Below, piece by piece: positions 22,895-32,450 of a stretch of DNA of 64,000 nucleotides. Source of the stretch: Massilia eburnea. Its GTDB lineage: Bacteria; Pseudomonadota; Gammaproteobacteria; Burkholderiales; Burkholderiaceae_D. The notes beneath the pieces were generated by a model that did no database searches, was not told where the DNA came from, and saw only the letters and a list, made by a program, of their open reading frames with translations. Numbering within the stretch: the first letter of the stretch is position 1; every line of letters starts with the position of its first letter. Both the position numbers and the translations under genes were made by a program. The stretch spans positions 186,001 to 250,000 of the forward strand of contig NZ_WNKX01000001.1 of NCBI RefSeq assembly GCF_009720745.1. The letters run 5' to 3'.

Positions 22895-24472
22895 CTAGCG
22901 CGGCGGCCGCTCGATACTACCCCGCTGGCCCGGCACCGGCTGGATGCCGGCTTCGTCATCGTCCAGCTCCTCCGCCGCCAGCGCCGTATTGGCCGGTCCA
23001 TGCAGCACAGAGCCGTCGGCTGAAAAGCGCGAGCCGTGGCAAGGGCAATCCCAGGAATGCTCGGCTGGGTTCCAACTCACCGCGCAGCCGAGATGGGTGC
23101 ATGCCGCCGACATCGCATGCAAGCCGCCGCCGTCGTCGCGATACACTGCCAGCTTCTTCGCGCCGCGGTTCAGGATGGCGCCGTGCCCCGGTGCGATTTC
23201 CACCGCCGACTCGACCTCGCCGCCGCGCAGCCAGTCGCCGTACTGCGCCAGCGTATTGACCTGCTCCTGCATGAATTCCGTCACGCCCTGGAAAGGCTTG
23301 CGCGACGGGGCGTACAAGTCGGCCCAAGGATTTTCGCGGCCCATGACCAGGTCGCGCACGATCATTGCGCCCAGCGTGCAGTTCATCATGCCGGTGCCGG
23401 AATCGCCGCTGATCACGTACACATGGTTGTCGTCCATTGGATTGCGCCCAAGGAAAGGCAGCCCGTCTGCGGGTTCCATCACTTCGCCGGACCAGCGCAG
23501 CGTTACCGCGCCCGCCATGGGGAAGTGCTGGCGCACCCACGCCTCCAGTTGGTCGTGCCGGTGGCGCGGATCGTGGTCTTGCCCGACCTTGTGGTCGCAG
23601 CCGCCGACCACCAGCACATCATGTCCCGGGCTGGCCGCACTCGACTCGAGCCGCACGTAGTAATAGGGATCGCCGGTATCCCACAGCAGCATGCGCGGCA
23701 CCGAACCGCGCGGTACTTCAACGCCGATCACATAGGTACGGTAACCGCTTTGCTTGGTGTGCAGGACGACGCGGTTGTTGAACGGGGAATTGGTCGCCAC
23801 CACGACGGAACGGGCCACCACCCTGCCCCCGGCCGCGTCCACATGCAGGCGTTCGCCCACGCGGTCGATGCTGGTGGCGCGGCTGCCGCAAAAAATACGC
23901 CCGTCGCGCCGGCGGATGCAGCCGGACAATCCGGCGAGATATTTCAGCGGATGGAATTGCGCCAGTTGTGCAAACCGCACGCAGCTTCCGCTTTCAAACG
24001 GCAGGCCAGGTACCTGCGGCATCAACTCGGTTTCCAGCCCGGCGCGGGTAGCGGCCTCGCATTCGAGCCGGATCGCTTCGGCGGCGCCGGTTGCCGAGTA
24101 CAAATAGCCATCCAGCCGCTCGAAATCGCAGTCGATGCCCTCGCTGCCGACGATGGTCGCCACCTGGTCGATCGCAGCCATCTGGCCCGCCGCCACCAGC
24201 CGGGCGTTCACGGAGCCGAAATCGCGTTCGATACCGTGGTACCACTCGTCCGGCGGCATCAGGTGGGCGGTGGTGCGGCCGGTTTCGCCGCTGCCCAGTT
24301 CACGCGCCTCCAGCACCACGACGCGCTGCCCCTCCAGCGACAGCAGGTAGGCCGTCGTCAGGCCGGCAATGCCGCCGCCGATGACGCAGGTGTCGGCCTG
24401 CACTTCGCCGCTCAGCTCAGGCAGCGCGACGGTGGGGGCGGTCTTCGCCCAGATCGACAATGAACCTTCCAT
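22895..24472 (-). CDS. FAD-dependent oxidoreductase fused to a Rieske [2Fe-2S] domain
   Basis: The 525-residue protein has an N-terminal DAO-type FAD domain, with the dinucleotide motif VIGGGIAGLTTAYLLS near residue 30. A C-terminal Rieske domain (about 425-515) has the cluster ligands CTHLGC and CPCHGSRF. Such fusions are usually annotated as glycine/D-amino-acid oxidases of unknown substrate. ATG 24472 has a good GGGAGGAC site 8 bases upstream and is preferred over a GTG 14 codons earlier. An internal electron transfer from flavin to Rieske centre is inferred. Confidence 0.88.
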   Translation of the reverse strand: MEGSLSIWAKTAPTVALPELSGEVQADTCVIGGGIAGLTTAYLLSLEGQRVVVLEARELGSGETGRTTAHLMPPDEWYHGIERDFGSVNARLVAAGQMAAIDQVATIVGSEGIDCDFERLDGYLYSATGAAEAIRLECEAATRAGLETELMPQVPGLPFESGSCVRFAQLAQFHPLKYLAGLSGCIRRRDGRIFCGSRATSIDRVGERLHVDAAGGRVVARSVVVATNSPFNNRVVLHTKQSGYRTYVIGVEVPRGSVPRMLLWDTGDPYYYVRLESSAASPGHDVLVVGGCDHKVGQDHDPRHRHDQLEAWVRQHFPMAGAVTLRWSGEVMEPADGLPFLGRNPMDDNHVYVISGDSGTGMMNCTLGAMIVRDLVMGRENPWADLYAPSRKPFQGVTEFMQEQVNTLAQYGDWLRGGEVESAVEIAPGHGAILNRGAKKLAVYRDDGGGLHAMSAACTHLGCAVSWNPAEHSWDCPCHGSRFSADGSVLHGPANTALAAEELDDDEAGIQPVPGQRGSIERPPR

Positions 24473-24516
24473 TTCGCGTCCTCCCAGCAAGGGTGTCCGC
24501 CAACGACTATACAAAA

Positions 24517-24538
24517 AAAGCGCCCCGCGGGGCGCTTT
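24517..24538 (-). terminator. Rho-independent terminator of ppa
   Basis: AAAGCGCCCCG pairs perfectly with CGGGGCGCTTT with almost no loop. On the minus strand it is followed by a T run (complement of ACAAAAAAA at 24511-24519), 18 bases after the ppa stop. Confidence 0.88.
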
Positions 24539-24556
24539 CTTCGATCAGGCCAGGAA

Positions 24557-25093
24557 TCAGCCTTCTTGCTTGGCGGCTTGGGCGACGCCGTGCATGATTT
24601 CTTTCTTGGCTTCTTCAGGACCGTACCAGCCTTCAACCTTCACCCACTTGCCTGGCTCCAGGTCTTTGTAGTGTTCGAAGAAGTGCTGGATCTGCTGCAG
24701 GCGCAGGTCTTGCAGGTCTTCCGGCTTTTGCCAGTGCTTGTAGATCGGCAGGATCTTATCGACTGGAACGGCCAGGATTTTCGCGTCTTCGCCGGATTCG
24801 TCGGTCATCTTCAGCACGCCGATCGCGCGGCAACGCACTACCACACCCGGGATCAGCGGGAATGGAGTGATCACCAGCACGTCGACCGGGTCGCCGTCGT
24901 TGGACAGGGTGTTAGGGATGTAGCCGTAGTTGCATGGGTAGTGCATGGCGGTGCCCATGAAACGGTCGACGAAGATGGCGCCGGATTCTTTGTCTACTTC
25001 GTACTTGATCGGATCCGCGTTCATCGGGATCTCGATAATGACGTTGAAATCGTTCGGCAGGTCTTTGCCGGCCGGTACTTTATTCAGGCTCAT
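24557..25093 (-). CDS. ppa: Inorganic pyrophosphatase (family I)
   Basis: The 178-residue cytoplasmic enzyme hydrolyses pyrophosphate. Family I residues are visible: [27 protein letters not shown], the signature DGDPVDVLV and [13 protein letters not shown]. The length matches the bacterial hexameric enzyme. It has its own terminator directly downstream and is followed upstream by hemY on the same strand after an 84-base gap. Confidence 0.97.
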   Translation of the reverse strand: MSLNKVPAGKDLPNDFNVIIEIPMNADPIKYEVDKESGAIFVDRFMGTAMHYPCNYGYIPNTLSNDGDPVDVLVITPFPLIPGVVVRCRAIGVLKMTDESGEDAKILAVPVDKILPIYKHWQKPEDLQDLRLQQIQHFFEHYKDLEPGKWVKVEGWYGPEEAKKEIMHGVAQAAKQEG

Positions 25094-25177
25094 GATTTTC
25101 CTCGGGTTAATGCTTTTTTGGACAGTCTAACCTTGCAATTATAGCGAAGTGCGCGCCGTTTGTGCAGCGCAGCACAT

Positions 25178-26374
25178 TCACAAAATAGTTGCCAAGGCGC
25201 ACTGGCGATAGTGGTTCGCCGCTTCTTCGGGCTGGGACAGCGCTTCATGCATCTGCGCCAGCTTGAGGTGGGATTCGCGCACCATGCGCGCTTCGGAGGC
25301 GTCGGACAGGGCTTGCTCCAGGTAGCGCTGGGCCTTGCCCCACAGCTTTTGCTTCAGGCACAGCGAACCCAGGGTCAACGCCAGTTCCGCGTCGTTCGGG
25401 CGCTCGCGCACCCAGCCTTCGCAATGCTCGATCTGCACCAGCAGCGCGGCGGAACCGACCGGAGCGGCGGCGTCGCGGTAGGCGCGCAGCACGCGCTCGT
25501 CCCAGTTGGCTGCCAGCGATTCTTCGCAGACCACGCGGGCTTCGTCGTGCAGGCCACGGGCGTTGAGGGCGGTGGCGGCGCGGCAGGCTACGTATGGCTT
25601 GAGGCGGTCGGCCGTCGGGATCGTGGCCCAGACGCGCTGCAGCGATTCCGCATCATGCGCGTTATCGGACAACAGGTCGTCGTAAGCCAGTTCGCGCAGG
25701 CGCGCGGACAGCGCCGGATGCAGGGCCTTGTGCTTGTCCAGCAGGCGCACCAAGCGCAGCACTTCCGGCCAGTTCTTGGCTTGCTGCTCGGCCTTCAGGG
25801 ACCATTGCAGGGCGTGGATGTGGCGGGTGCCGCTGGCATTCAGTTCACGCACGGCTTCCAGCGCAGCTTCCGGCTGGTGGTCGTCGACCAGCAGTTCGGT
25901 CACGGTCATCAGGCGCGCGGTTTTCATGCTGTTGTCGCTGGCGATGCGGGCCAGCCACTGGTCGCGGCGGGCCTGCTGGCGCATGCGGTGCGCAGCGCGG
26001 GCGCCGATCAGGGCGGCGACGCCGGCGTTTTCCGGCAGTTCGGCAGCGCGCAACGCTGCTTTTTCGGCATGGCCAAAGCGGCCTTCGAACAGGGCTTTCA
26101 GCGCGTCGCGCAGGCCCTTGTTGCCATCGCGTTCACGCTTGTTCTGCCGATAGGCGGCTACTTTGCGCGGCATGTTCACGGTGGCGTTGAAGGCGCGCAC
26201 CAGGAAGTACACCAGCATGAAAGATGCCGCCAGCAGCACCAGGAAGAAGTTCAGCGACAGGTCGACCCGGTACGGCGGATAGAACAGCACCACGTTGCCA
26301 GGGTTGAAGCGAGCCGTCACGGCGATACCGATGGCCGCGGCCATCATGACAACGAGCCAGATAAAGAGACGCAT
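25178..26374 (-). CDS. hemY: Heme biosynthesis-associated protein HemY (TPR membrane protein)
   Basis: The 398-residue protein has two N-terminal transmembrane segments (about residues 1-20 and 40-62), then the HemY_N region and TPR-like helices (for example DASEARMVRESHLKLAQMHE). It is the proteobacterial HemY, distinct from the protoporphyrinogen oxidase also called HemY, and its biochemical role is unsettled. The ATG overlaps the hemX stop by one base (TAATG). It is last in hemC-hemD-hemX-hemY. Confidence 0.92.
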   Translation of the reverse strand: MRLFIWLVVMMAAAIGIAVTARFNPGNVVLFYPPYRVDLSLNFFLVLLAASFMLVYFLVRAFNATVNMPRKVAAYRQNKRERDGNKGLRDALKALFEGRFGHAEKAALRAAELPENAGVAALIGARAAHRMRQQARRDQWLARIASDNSMKTARLMTVTELLVDDHQPEAALEAVRELNASGTRHIHALQWSLKAEQQAKNWPEVLRLVRLLDKHKALHPALSARLRELAYDDLLSDNAHDAESLQRVWATIPTADRLKPYVACRAATALNARGLHDEARVVCEESLAANWDERVLRAYRDAAAPVGSAALLVQIEHCEGWVRERPNDAELALTLGSLCLKQKLWGKAQRYLEQALSDASEARMVRESHLKLAQMHEALSQPEEAANHYRQCALATIL

Positions 26375-27543
26375 TATGGCTTCGCCTTGTAGTTACGTAC
26401 TGCGTTCAGGCTGTCTGCCAGCGTCGGCATTTCGATCGACAGGTTGCTGCCTTGCAGTTGGCGCAGCAGCTGCTGTGCGCTCTTGGTCTGCGCGGTCTTG
26501 GTGTCGAAGTACTTGGTCAGTGTCTCCTGCGCGGCCAGCAGGTCGGCGCGGAAGGCGGCTTCATTGCGGGACAACAGGGCCATGCGGGCGTTCAGCAGGC
26601 GCAGTTTCAGGTTTTCGCGCACGAAGAAGGATTCTTCCGGCGCCAGCATGATGGCGTCCGGCGTATCGACGCGGCGCACGCGGATCAGGGTCGACACTTC
26701 CGACCACATATCGCTGCTCCACTCCTGCCAGACGGTCTTCAGGCGATTGCCCCAGCTGTCCTGGTCTTCGGCGGCTGGCGCAGGTGCGGCATCCTTGCCC
26801 TTGCCTTTCGCCTTGGCTGGCGCGGCGGGCTTGCGCTCCGGCGGCGCCGGCGGGGTTGGCTTGGCGTCGGACATCATCGGCAGGCCGTCGACCTGGGCGA
26901 TCACGTTATCCAGGCGCACGGCCAGGCCGACGGAATCGACGTTCGGCAGCGCCTTCAACTTGTCGATGTCCTTGGCGATGGCGCGGCGGATGGTGATGAA
27001 TTGCGGCTTGTCGGAACGGGACAGGCTGCGGTCGGCGTTCTGCAGGGCGATCAGGGCGCCCGGCACGTTGCCGGCCAGTTGCAGCTGCTGGCTGGCGGTG
27101 GACAGCACTTGCTCGATTTCGGCCAGTGCCCACTCGTCGCGGTTCTTCGACATGTCCTGGTACAGCTGCTCCAGCGCCAGTTGCTGCGCTTGCGCTTCCT
27201 GCTGGCGGTTTTCCAGCACGCCTACTTTCAGCTGGATCTCCTTGGCAGTTTCCTGCACGTTCTTGGCGAGCTGGCTGGTCTGGCCGTTCAGGCTATCGCC
27301 CTGCTGCAGGCGGCGCGCCATTTCCTCGCGCAGGCGGAACACCTGGTTCTTGGAATAGAAGGCTTGCGCGGCCAGCAGGATGCCGATCACCACCACGGCG
27401 ATGGTCAGCGGCTGGCGCAGGGCGTCGCGCTCCTGGGCCGGCGGGTTCGCTGGCGCAGCTGGGGCGGAGATCGGGGTTTCGGCGGCCGGCGCAGATTGTG
27501 GAGCCGGCGGGACGTTGTCAGTTTGGTTAGGCAAATCGTTCAT
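26374..27543 (-). CDS. hemX: HemX-like membrane protein (often annotated uroporphyrinogen-III C-methyltransferase)
   Basis: The 389-residue protein has a Pro/Ala-rich cytoplasmic N-terminus, one transmembrane segment (PLTIAVVVIGILLAAQAFY, about 46-64), a coiled coil (about 70-160) and a globular HemX domain with NRLKTVWQEWSSDMWSEVSTL-like sequence near 275. No SAM-binding methyltransferase motif is visible, so the enzymatic name is doubtful. ATG 27543 overlaps the hemD stop by four bases. The frame extends upstream to 28080, but only as an antisense-like shadow of hemD. Confidence 0.9.
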   Translation of the reverse strand: MNDLPNQTDNVPPAPQSAPAAETPISAPAAPANPPAQERDALRQPLTIAVVVIGILLAAQAFYSKNQVFRLREEMARRLQQGDSLNGQTSQLAKNVQETAKEIQLKVGVLENRQQEAQAQQLALEQLYQDMSKNRDEWALAEIEQVLSTASQQLQLAGNVPGALIALQNADRSLSRSDKPQFITIRRAIAKDIDKLKALPNVDSVGLAVRLDNVIAQVDGLPMMSDAKPTPPAPPERKPAAPAKAKGKGKDAAPAPAAEDQDSWGNRLKTVWQEWSSDMWSEVSTLIRVRRVDTPDAIMLAPEESFFVRENLKLRLLNARMALLSRNEAAFRADLLAAQETLTKYFDTKTAQTKSAQQLLRQLQGSNLSIEMPTLADSLNAVRNYKAKP

Positions 27544-28304
27544 GGACGTGATTGTAACGCGGCGAGCACCCGTTCGTCGCCTGATCCTGTCAGGGTCACA
27601 TTCTGGAAGCCCAACTCCCGCGCCGTCTCGGCGATCCGGGAATGGGGGACGATGAGGTGATGATGTTGCATAGTTGCAACGATTGTCAACTTGTTTAATT
27701 GATTTAACAGGCCGGCAAGACCGCGCAGGGCTTCGGAACTGGTGATGATCCAGTCTGCGCCCTCGTCTGCCAAGGCAGCCAGGCGCACCGCCAGCGCTGG
27801 CGTCAGCGGCGGAATCGCGCGCCGGTAAGCCGGCAGGATGGTGACTTCGGCGCCGGAGGCGCGGAAGGCGTCGGCCATCAGTTCGCGGCCCGACTCGCCG
27901 CGCACGATCAGGACCTTGGCGCCGCGCAGGGCTGGCAGGTCGAGCGCTTGCAGCAGGTGTTCGGTGTCGCTGTGGGCGGGGTCGGCCGGGCTGGCGATCC
28001 GGCTGGCGGGGACGCCTTTGGCGATCAGGGCTTGCCGGCTGCCCTCGCCTACGACGGCGGCTTGCAGGCCTTTGGGCCATGCCGGGATGTGGGCGAAGGC
28101 GGCGTCGATGGCGTTCGGGGAGACGAATGCGGCCAACTGGTAGCTGGCAAGCTTGGCCAGCGCTGCGCTTAACGGGGCCTGATCGGGCAGCGGGGTGATT
28201 TCAAGCAGGGGCAGCACCTCCACCTCGCGGCCGAGGGCGCGAATGCGGCTGGCCAGGGGTTCGGCCTGGGCTTGCGGGCGGGTGAGGATGACTCGGCTTG
28301 GCAT
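27540..28304 (-). CDS. hemD: Uroporphyrinogen-III synthase
   Basis: The 254-residue protein cyclises hydroxymethylbilane with D-ring inversion. The family is poorly conserved, but the pattern is clear: VILTRPQAQAEPLASRIRAL at the start, LAAFVSPNAIDAAF, GEGSRQAL and DWIITSSEALRGL. Its position after hemC and before hemX supports the call. It is unfused to hemX, unlike some relatives. The stop overlaps the hemX start. Confidence 0.93.
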   Translation of the reverse strand: MPSRVILTRPQAQAEPLASRIRALGREVEVLPLLEITPLPDQAPLSAALAKLASYQLAAFVSPNAIDAAFAHIPAWPKGLQAAVVGEGSRQALIAKGVPASRIASPADPAHSDTEHLLQALDLPALRGAKVLIVRGESGRELMADAFRASGAEVTILPAYRRAIPPLTPALAVRLAALADEGADWIITSSEALRGLAGLLNQLNKLTIVATMQHHHLIVPHSRIAETARELGFQNVTLTGSGDERVLAALQSRP

Positions 28305-28321
28305 TTAAACCCGGTAAATCT

Positions 28322-28345
28322 GGGTCAGGCCCAAGGGTCTGACCC
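28322..28345. repeat. Short palindrome GGGTCAG...CTGACCC between hemC and hemD
   Basis: GGGTCAG at 28322-28328 and CTGACCC at 28339-28345 are inverted copies around CCC-rich sequence, inside the 84-base hemC-hemD gap. A possible relic with a related GGGTCAGACAC core lies at 44541-44551. It may be a short relative of the larger palindromic repeats. Confidence 0.5.
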
Positions 28346-28388
28346 GCGTGTGCTGGCGTTGCTGGATTTTGCTGGCATCCTGGGCGGA

Positions 28389-29372
28389 TCAGGCCGAGGG
28401 GGCGGCGTTGGGGTTCATGGCGTCGGCTTGCTCGGCGGCGCAAACGGCGAGGATGGCTTCGGCGTCCTGGGCGCGCAGTTGCTCGGCGGCTTGGGCGCCC
28501 AAGGCTTCGGCGTCGGTGGCGGCGCCGGTGACTTCGGCGCGGGCGACGCGGGTGCCGTCAGGGGTAGCGACCATGGCGCGCAGGTGCATCTGGCTGCCGT
28601 CTACCTTGGCGAAGGCTGCCAGCGGGACCTGGCAGGAGCCGCCAAACACCTTGGAGACCTTGCGTTCTGCCGTCACGGCTTGCGCGGTCGGCAAGTCGTT
28701 CAACGGCGCCAGGATGGCTTTCATGTCCAGGCCGTCCTTGCGTTCTGCGATTTCGATCGCCATCGCGCCCTGCCCTGCGGCCGGCAGCGAATCTTCCGGC
28801 GCCAGCAGCGATTTGATGCGCTGCGGCAGGCCAAGGCGTTTCAGGCCGGCGGCGGCCAGGATGATGGCGGCGTAATCGCCGCGGTCCAATTTGCCCAGGC
28901 GGGTATCCAGGTTGCCGCGCAAAGGCTTGATGACCAGCTGCGGGTAGCGCGCCGAAATCAGGGCCTGGCGACGCAGGCTGCTGGTGCCAACGATGGCGCC
29001 GGCCGGCAGGTCGGCCAGCGAGGAGTAATCGTTCGAAACGAAGGCGTCGCGCGGGTCTTCCCGTTCCAGCACTGCCGCCAGGGCGAATCCTTCCGGCAGT
29101 TCCATCGGTACATCCTTCAGCGAGTGGACGGCCAGGTCGGCACGGCCCTCTGCCATCGCCACCTCCAATTCCTTCACAAAAAGGCCCTTGCCGCCTACCT
29201 TCGACAGGGCGCGATCGAGGATCTGGTCACCCCGGGTTGTCATGCCCAGGATCTCGATGCTGCACTGCGGATATAATTGAGACAAGCGCGCGCGAACATG
29301 CTCGGCCTGCCACATGGCGAGGCGGCTTTCGCGCGATGCGATCACCAATTTGGAAGGGTGCTGTTGGGCCAT
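28389..29372 (-). CDS. hemC: Porphobilinogen deaminase (hydroxymethylbilane synthase)
   Basis: The 327-residue enzyme polymerises four porphobilinogens. It has [19 protein letters not shown] at the start, the substrate-binding RRQALI segment, and the dipyrromethane cofactor cysteine in [13 protein letters not shown] near residue 250. ATG 29372 gives the normal length. The frame stays open for 41 further codons upstream, which do not match the family. It is divergent from ppc across 165 bases. Confidence 0.95.
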   Translation of the reverse strand: MAQQHPSKLVIASRESRLAMWQAEHVRARLSQLYPQCSIEILGMTTRGDQILDRALSKVGGKGLFVKELEVAMAEGRADLAVHSLKDVPMELPEGFALAAVLEREDPRDAFVSNDYSSLADLPAGAIVGTSSLRRQALISARYPQLVIKPLRGNLDTRLGKLDRGDYAAIILAAAGLKRLGLPQRIKSLLAPEDSLPAAGQGAMAIEIAERKDGLDMKAILAPLNDLPTAQAVTAERKVSKVFGGSCQVPLAAFAKVDGSQMHLRAMVATPDGTRVARAEVTGAATDAEALGAQAAEQLRAQDAEAILAVCAAEQADAMNPNAAPSA

Positions 29373-29537
29373 TTCGGGAGTATTCAAAACCAGTTCTTTC
29401 GCTGTTGCTAGCGCCAAACCGGCGTTCACCAGTTTATTGCGCATGATTGGGACCACAAATTCTAGCATGCGCGCCCCTATGCAGACTGCGGCCACAAGCC
29501 TTTTGCACGACCATTCTTATCTTTTGATTGATTAACT

Positions 29538-32354
29538 ATGGCAAATCAAGTAAGTGCAACAGACGAACAAAACCAGAGCGTTGATAAAGACGCCCCATTG
29601 AAAGAAGATATCCGCCTGCTGGGCCGCCTGCTGGGCGACGTCCTGCGGGAACAGGAAGGCGAAGAAGTATTCGCCGTCGTCGAGACCATTCGCCAGACCG
29701 CCGTCCGCTTCCGCCGCGAAGCCGATGCCGGCGCCGCCAAGGAACTGGACGGCATGCTGAAGATCCTGACGCGCGAGCAGACCATTACGGTGGTGCGCGC
29801 CTTTTCCTACTTCTCCCACCTGGCCAATATTGCGGAAGACCAGCATCACATCCGCCGCCGCCGCGCCCACCTGCTGGCCGGCTCGGCGCCGCAACGGGGC
29901 AGCATCAGCTTTGCGCTCGACAAGCTGAAAGAATCCGGCGTCGAACTGGACACCGTGACCAGCTTCTTCAAGGAAGCCTTGATTTCCCCCGTCCTGACCG
30001 CCCACCCGACCGAGGTGCAGCGCAAGTCCATCCTGGACGCGGAACACGATATCGCCCGCCTGCTGGCCCAGCGCGACCTGCCGCTGACGCCAAAAGAGAG
30101 CAGCGCCAACCTGCACATGCTGCGCGCCCGCATCGCGACGCTGTGGCAGACCCGCATGCTGCGCTACTCCAAGCTGACCGTGGCCGACGAAATCGACAAC
30201 GCCCTGTCCTACTACCGGATCACCTTCCTGCGCGAGCTGCCAGCCCTGTACGACGATATCGAGACCGAGATCGCCGAGCATTACGGCCCTGCGCCTGCCA
30301 TCGACGCTTCGTACGTGCAGATGGGCAGCTGGATCGGCGGTGACCGCGACGGCAACCCGAACGTCAACGCCGGCACCATGCAGCACGCGCTGGAACGCCA
30401 GGCCACCACCATCCTCGACTTCTACCTCGACGAAACCCACGCCCTGGGCGCCGAGCTGTCGGTGTCGACCCTGATGATCGGCTGCTCGGACCAACTGCAA
30501 GCCCTGTCCGACGCCTCGACCGACACTTCCGACCACCGCAAGGACGAGCCTTACCGCCGCGCCCTGATCGGCATGTATGCCCGCCTAGCCGCCACTGCGC
30601 GCGCCCTCGGCGCCACCAATATCCTGCGCAAGGAAGTCGGCCATGCCGAGCCATACCCTTGCCCTGCCGATTTCTCGGCCGACCTGCAGGTGCTGATCGA
30701 TTCGCTGGACGCCAACCACGGCTCCGTGCTGGCCCGCCCTCGCCTGACCACGCTCAAGCGCGCGGCCGACATCTTCGGCTTCCACCTGGCATCGCTGGAC
30801 ATGCGCCAGTCGTCCGACATCCACGAGCGCGTGCTGGCCGAGCTGTTCGCCAAGTCCGGCGTACAGGCCGACTACTCGGCGCTCGACGAAGATGCCAAGG
30901 TCAAGCTGCTGCTGTCGGAGTTAGCGCAACCACGCCTGCTGTATTCGCCGTACATCGACTACTCGGACGAGACCACCTCGGAACTGACCATCCTGCGCAC
31001 GGCGCATGACATCCGCCAGCGTTACGGCAAGCGCGCCATCCGCAACTACATCATCTCGCACACCGAGACCGTGTCCGACCTGCTGGAAGTATTCGTCCTG
31101 CAGCAGGAGACCGGCCTGCTGCGCAAGGGCGCCGATGGCGAATACATCTCGGACCTGATGGTGATCCCGCTGTTTGAGACCATCCCCGACCTGCAGCGCG
31201 CTGCCGGCATCATGGAAACCCTGATGGCGGTGCCGATGGTGCAGAAGCTGATCGCCAAGCAGGGCATGATCCAGGAAGTCATGCTGGGATACTCCGACTC
31301 CAACAAGGACGGCGGCTTCATGACCTCCAACTGGGAGCTGTACAAGGCCGAACTGGCCCTGGTGGAGATCTTCGCCAAGGCTGGCGTCAAGCTGCGCCTG
31401 TTCCACGGCCGCGGCGGCACCGTCGGCCGCGGCGGCGGCCCAAGCTACGAGGCGATCCTGGCGCAGCCGAAAGGCACCGTCAACGGCCAGCTGCGCTTGA
31501 CCGAACAGGGCGAAATCATCGCTTCCAAGTTCTCCAACGCCGAAATCGGCCGCCGCAACCTGGAGCTGCTGGTCTGCTCCACGCTGGAAGCGAGCCTGAT
31601 GCCCCAGCCGGCCGATGCCTGCCACGGTCCACGCCTGGCCGGCTTCGAAAAAGCGATGGCGGAAATCTCCGAACTGGCTTACAAGGCGTACCGCAACCTG
31701 GTGTACGAAACCCCGGGCTTCACCGACTACTTCTTCGCGGCCACCCCGATTGCGGAAATCGCGGAACTGAACCTCGGTTCGCGCCCGGCTTCCCGTAAAT
31801 CGACGCGCCGCATCGAAGACTTGCGCGCCATCCCCTGGGGCTTCAGCTGGGGCCAGTGCCGCCTGCTGCTGCCGGGCTGGTACGGTTTCGGTTCCGCCAT
31901 CGCCGCCTGGATCGCGGCCGGCAACAAGGAAGAACGCACCGCGCAGCTGCGCGACATGTTCCAGCACTGGCCGTTCTTCGCCACCCTGCTCTCCAATATG
32001 GACATGGTGCTGGCCAAGACCGACCTGGCGATCGCCTCGCGCTACGCCGAGCTGGTGACGGACAAGGAACTGCGTGAACGCATCTTCAAGCGCATTACCG
32101 AGGAATACCACCAGACCCTCGGCTGCCTGGAGGCGATCACCGGCACCACGGACCGCCTGGCAGGCAACCCGCTGCTGGCGCGCTCCATCACCAACCGCTT
32201 CCCTTACCTCGATCCGCTGAACCACCTGCAGGTGGAACTGATCAAGCGCCGCCGCGCGCTGGGTAATGAGGAGGACAGGCTCGATCCGCGCGTCAACCGC
32301 GGCATCCACCTGTCCATCAATGGCGTTGCTGCCGGCCTGCGCAACACCGGCTAA
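29538..32354 (+). CDS. ppc: Phosphoenolpyruvate carboxylase
   Basis: The 938-residue anaplerotic enzyme makes oxaloacetate from PEP and bicarbonate. The catalytic histidine region LTAHPTEVQRKS is near residue 153. Further conserved blocks are GSWIGGDRDGNPNV, GYSDSNKDGGF, FHGRGGTVGRGGGP and the terminal RNTG. Full length. It is divergent from hemC and ends 16 bases before a strong terminator. Confidence 0.97.
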   Translation: MANQVSATDEQNQSVDKDAPLKEDIRLLGRLLGDVLREQEGEEVFAVVETIRQTAVRFRREADAGAAKELDGMLKILTREQTITVVRAFSYFSHLANIAEDQHHIRRRRAHLLAGSAPQRGSISFALDKLKESGVELDTVTSFFKEALISPVLTAHPTEVQRKSILDAEHDIARLLAQRDLPLTPKESSANLHMLRARIATLWQTRMLRYSKLTVADEIDNALSYYRITFLRELPALYDDIETEIAEHYGPAPAIDASYVQMGSWIGGDRDGNPNVNAGTMQHALERQATTILDFYLDETHALGAELSVSTLMIGCSDQLQALSDASTDTSDHRKDEPYRRALIGMYARLAATARALGATNILRKEVGHAEPYPCPADFSADLQVLIDSLDANHGSVLARPRLTTLKRAADIFGFHLASLDMRQSSDIHERVLAELFAKSGVQADYSALDEDAKVKLLLSELAQPRLLYSPYIDYSDETTSELTILRTAHDIRQRYGKRAIRNYIISHTETVSDLLEVFVLQQETGLLRKGADGEYISDLMVIPLFETIPDLQRAAGIMETLMAVPMVQKLIAKQGMIQEVMLGYSDSNKDGGFMTSNWELYKAELALVEIFAKAGVKLRLFHGRGGTVGRGGGPSYEAILAQPKGTVNGQLRLTEQGEIIASKFSNAEIGRRNLELLVCSTLEASLMPQPADACHGPRLAGFEKAMAEISELAYKAYRNLVYETPGFTDYFFAATPIAEIAELNLGSRPASRKSTRRIEDLRAIPWGFSWGQCRLLLPGWYGFGSAIAAWIAAGNKEERTAQLRDMFQHWPFFATLLSNMDMVLAKTDLAIASRYAELVTDKELRERIFKRITEEYHQTLGCLEAITGTTDRLAGNPLLARSITNRFPYLDPLNHLQVELIKRRRALGNEEDRLDPRVNRGIHLSINGVAAGLRNTG

Positions 32355-32369
32355 ACGCCTTTGGCAAAC

Positions 32370-32393
32370 GGGCCCGGAAAATTTCCGGGCCCG
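32370..32393 (+). terminator. Rho-independent-type hairpin after ppc
   Basis: CGGGCCCGGAAA and TTTCCGGGCCCG form a perfect 12-bp inverted repeat immediately after the ppc stop. The T run that would complete a classic terminator is weak on the plus strand (CTTAGC), so it may stabilise the 3' end or act both ways. Confidence 0.65.
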
Positions 32394-32450
32394 CTTAGCA
32401 AAAAATCTACAGATAAGTCATAATCATGCGCTTCCATATGAGGAGATCGT

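Noticed and set aside
27544..28080. Possible 179-residue N-terminal extension of HemX
   Set aside because: It overlaps hemD entirely on the same strand in another frame, is Arg/Pro-rich noise, and ATG 27543 overlaps the hemD stop in the normal ATGA way.
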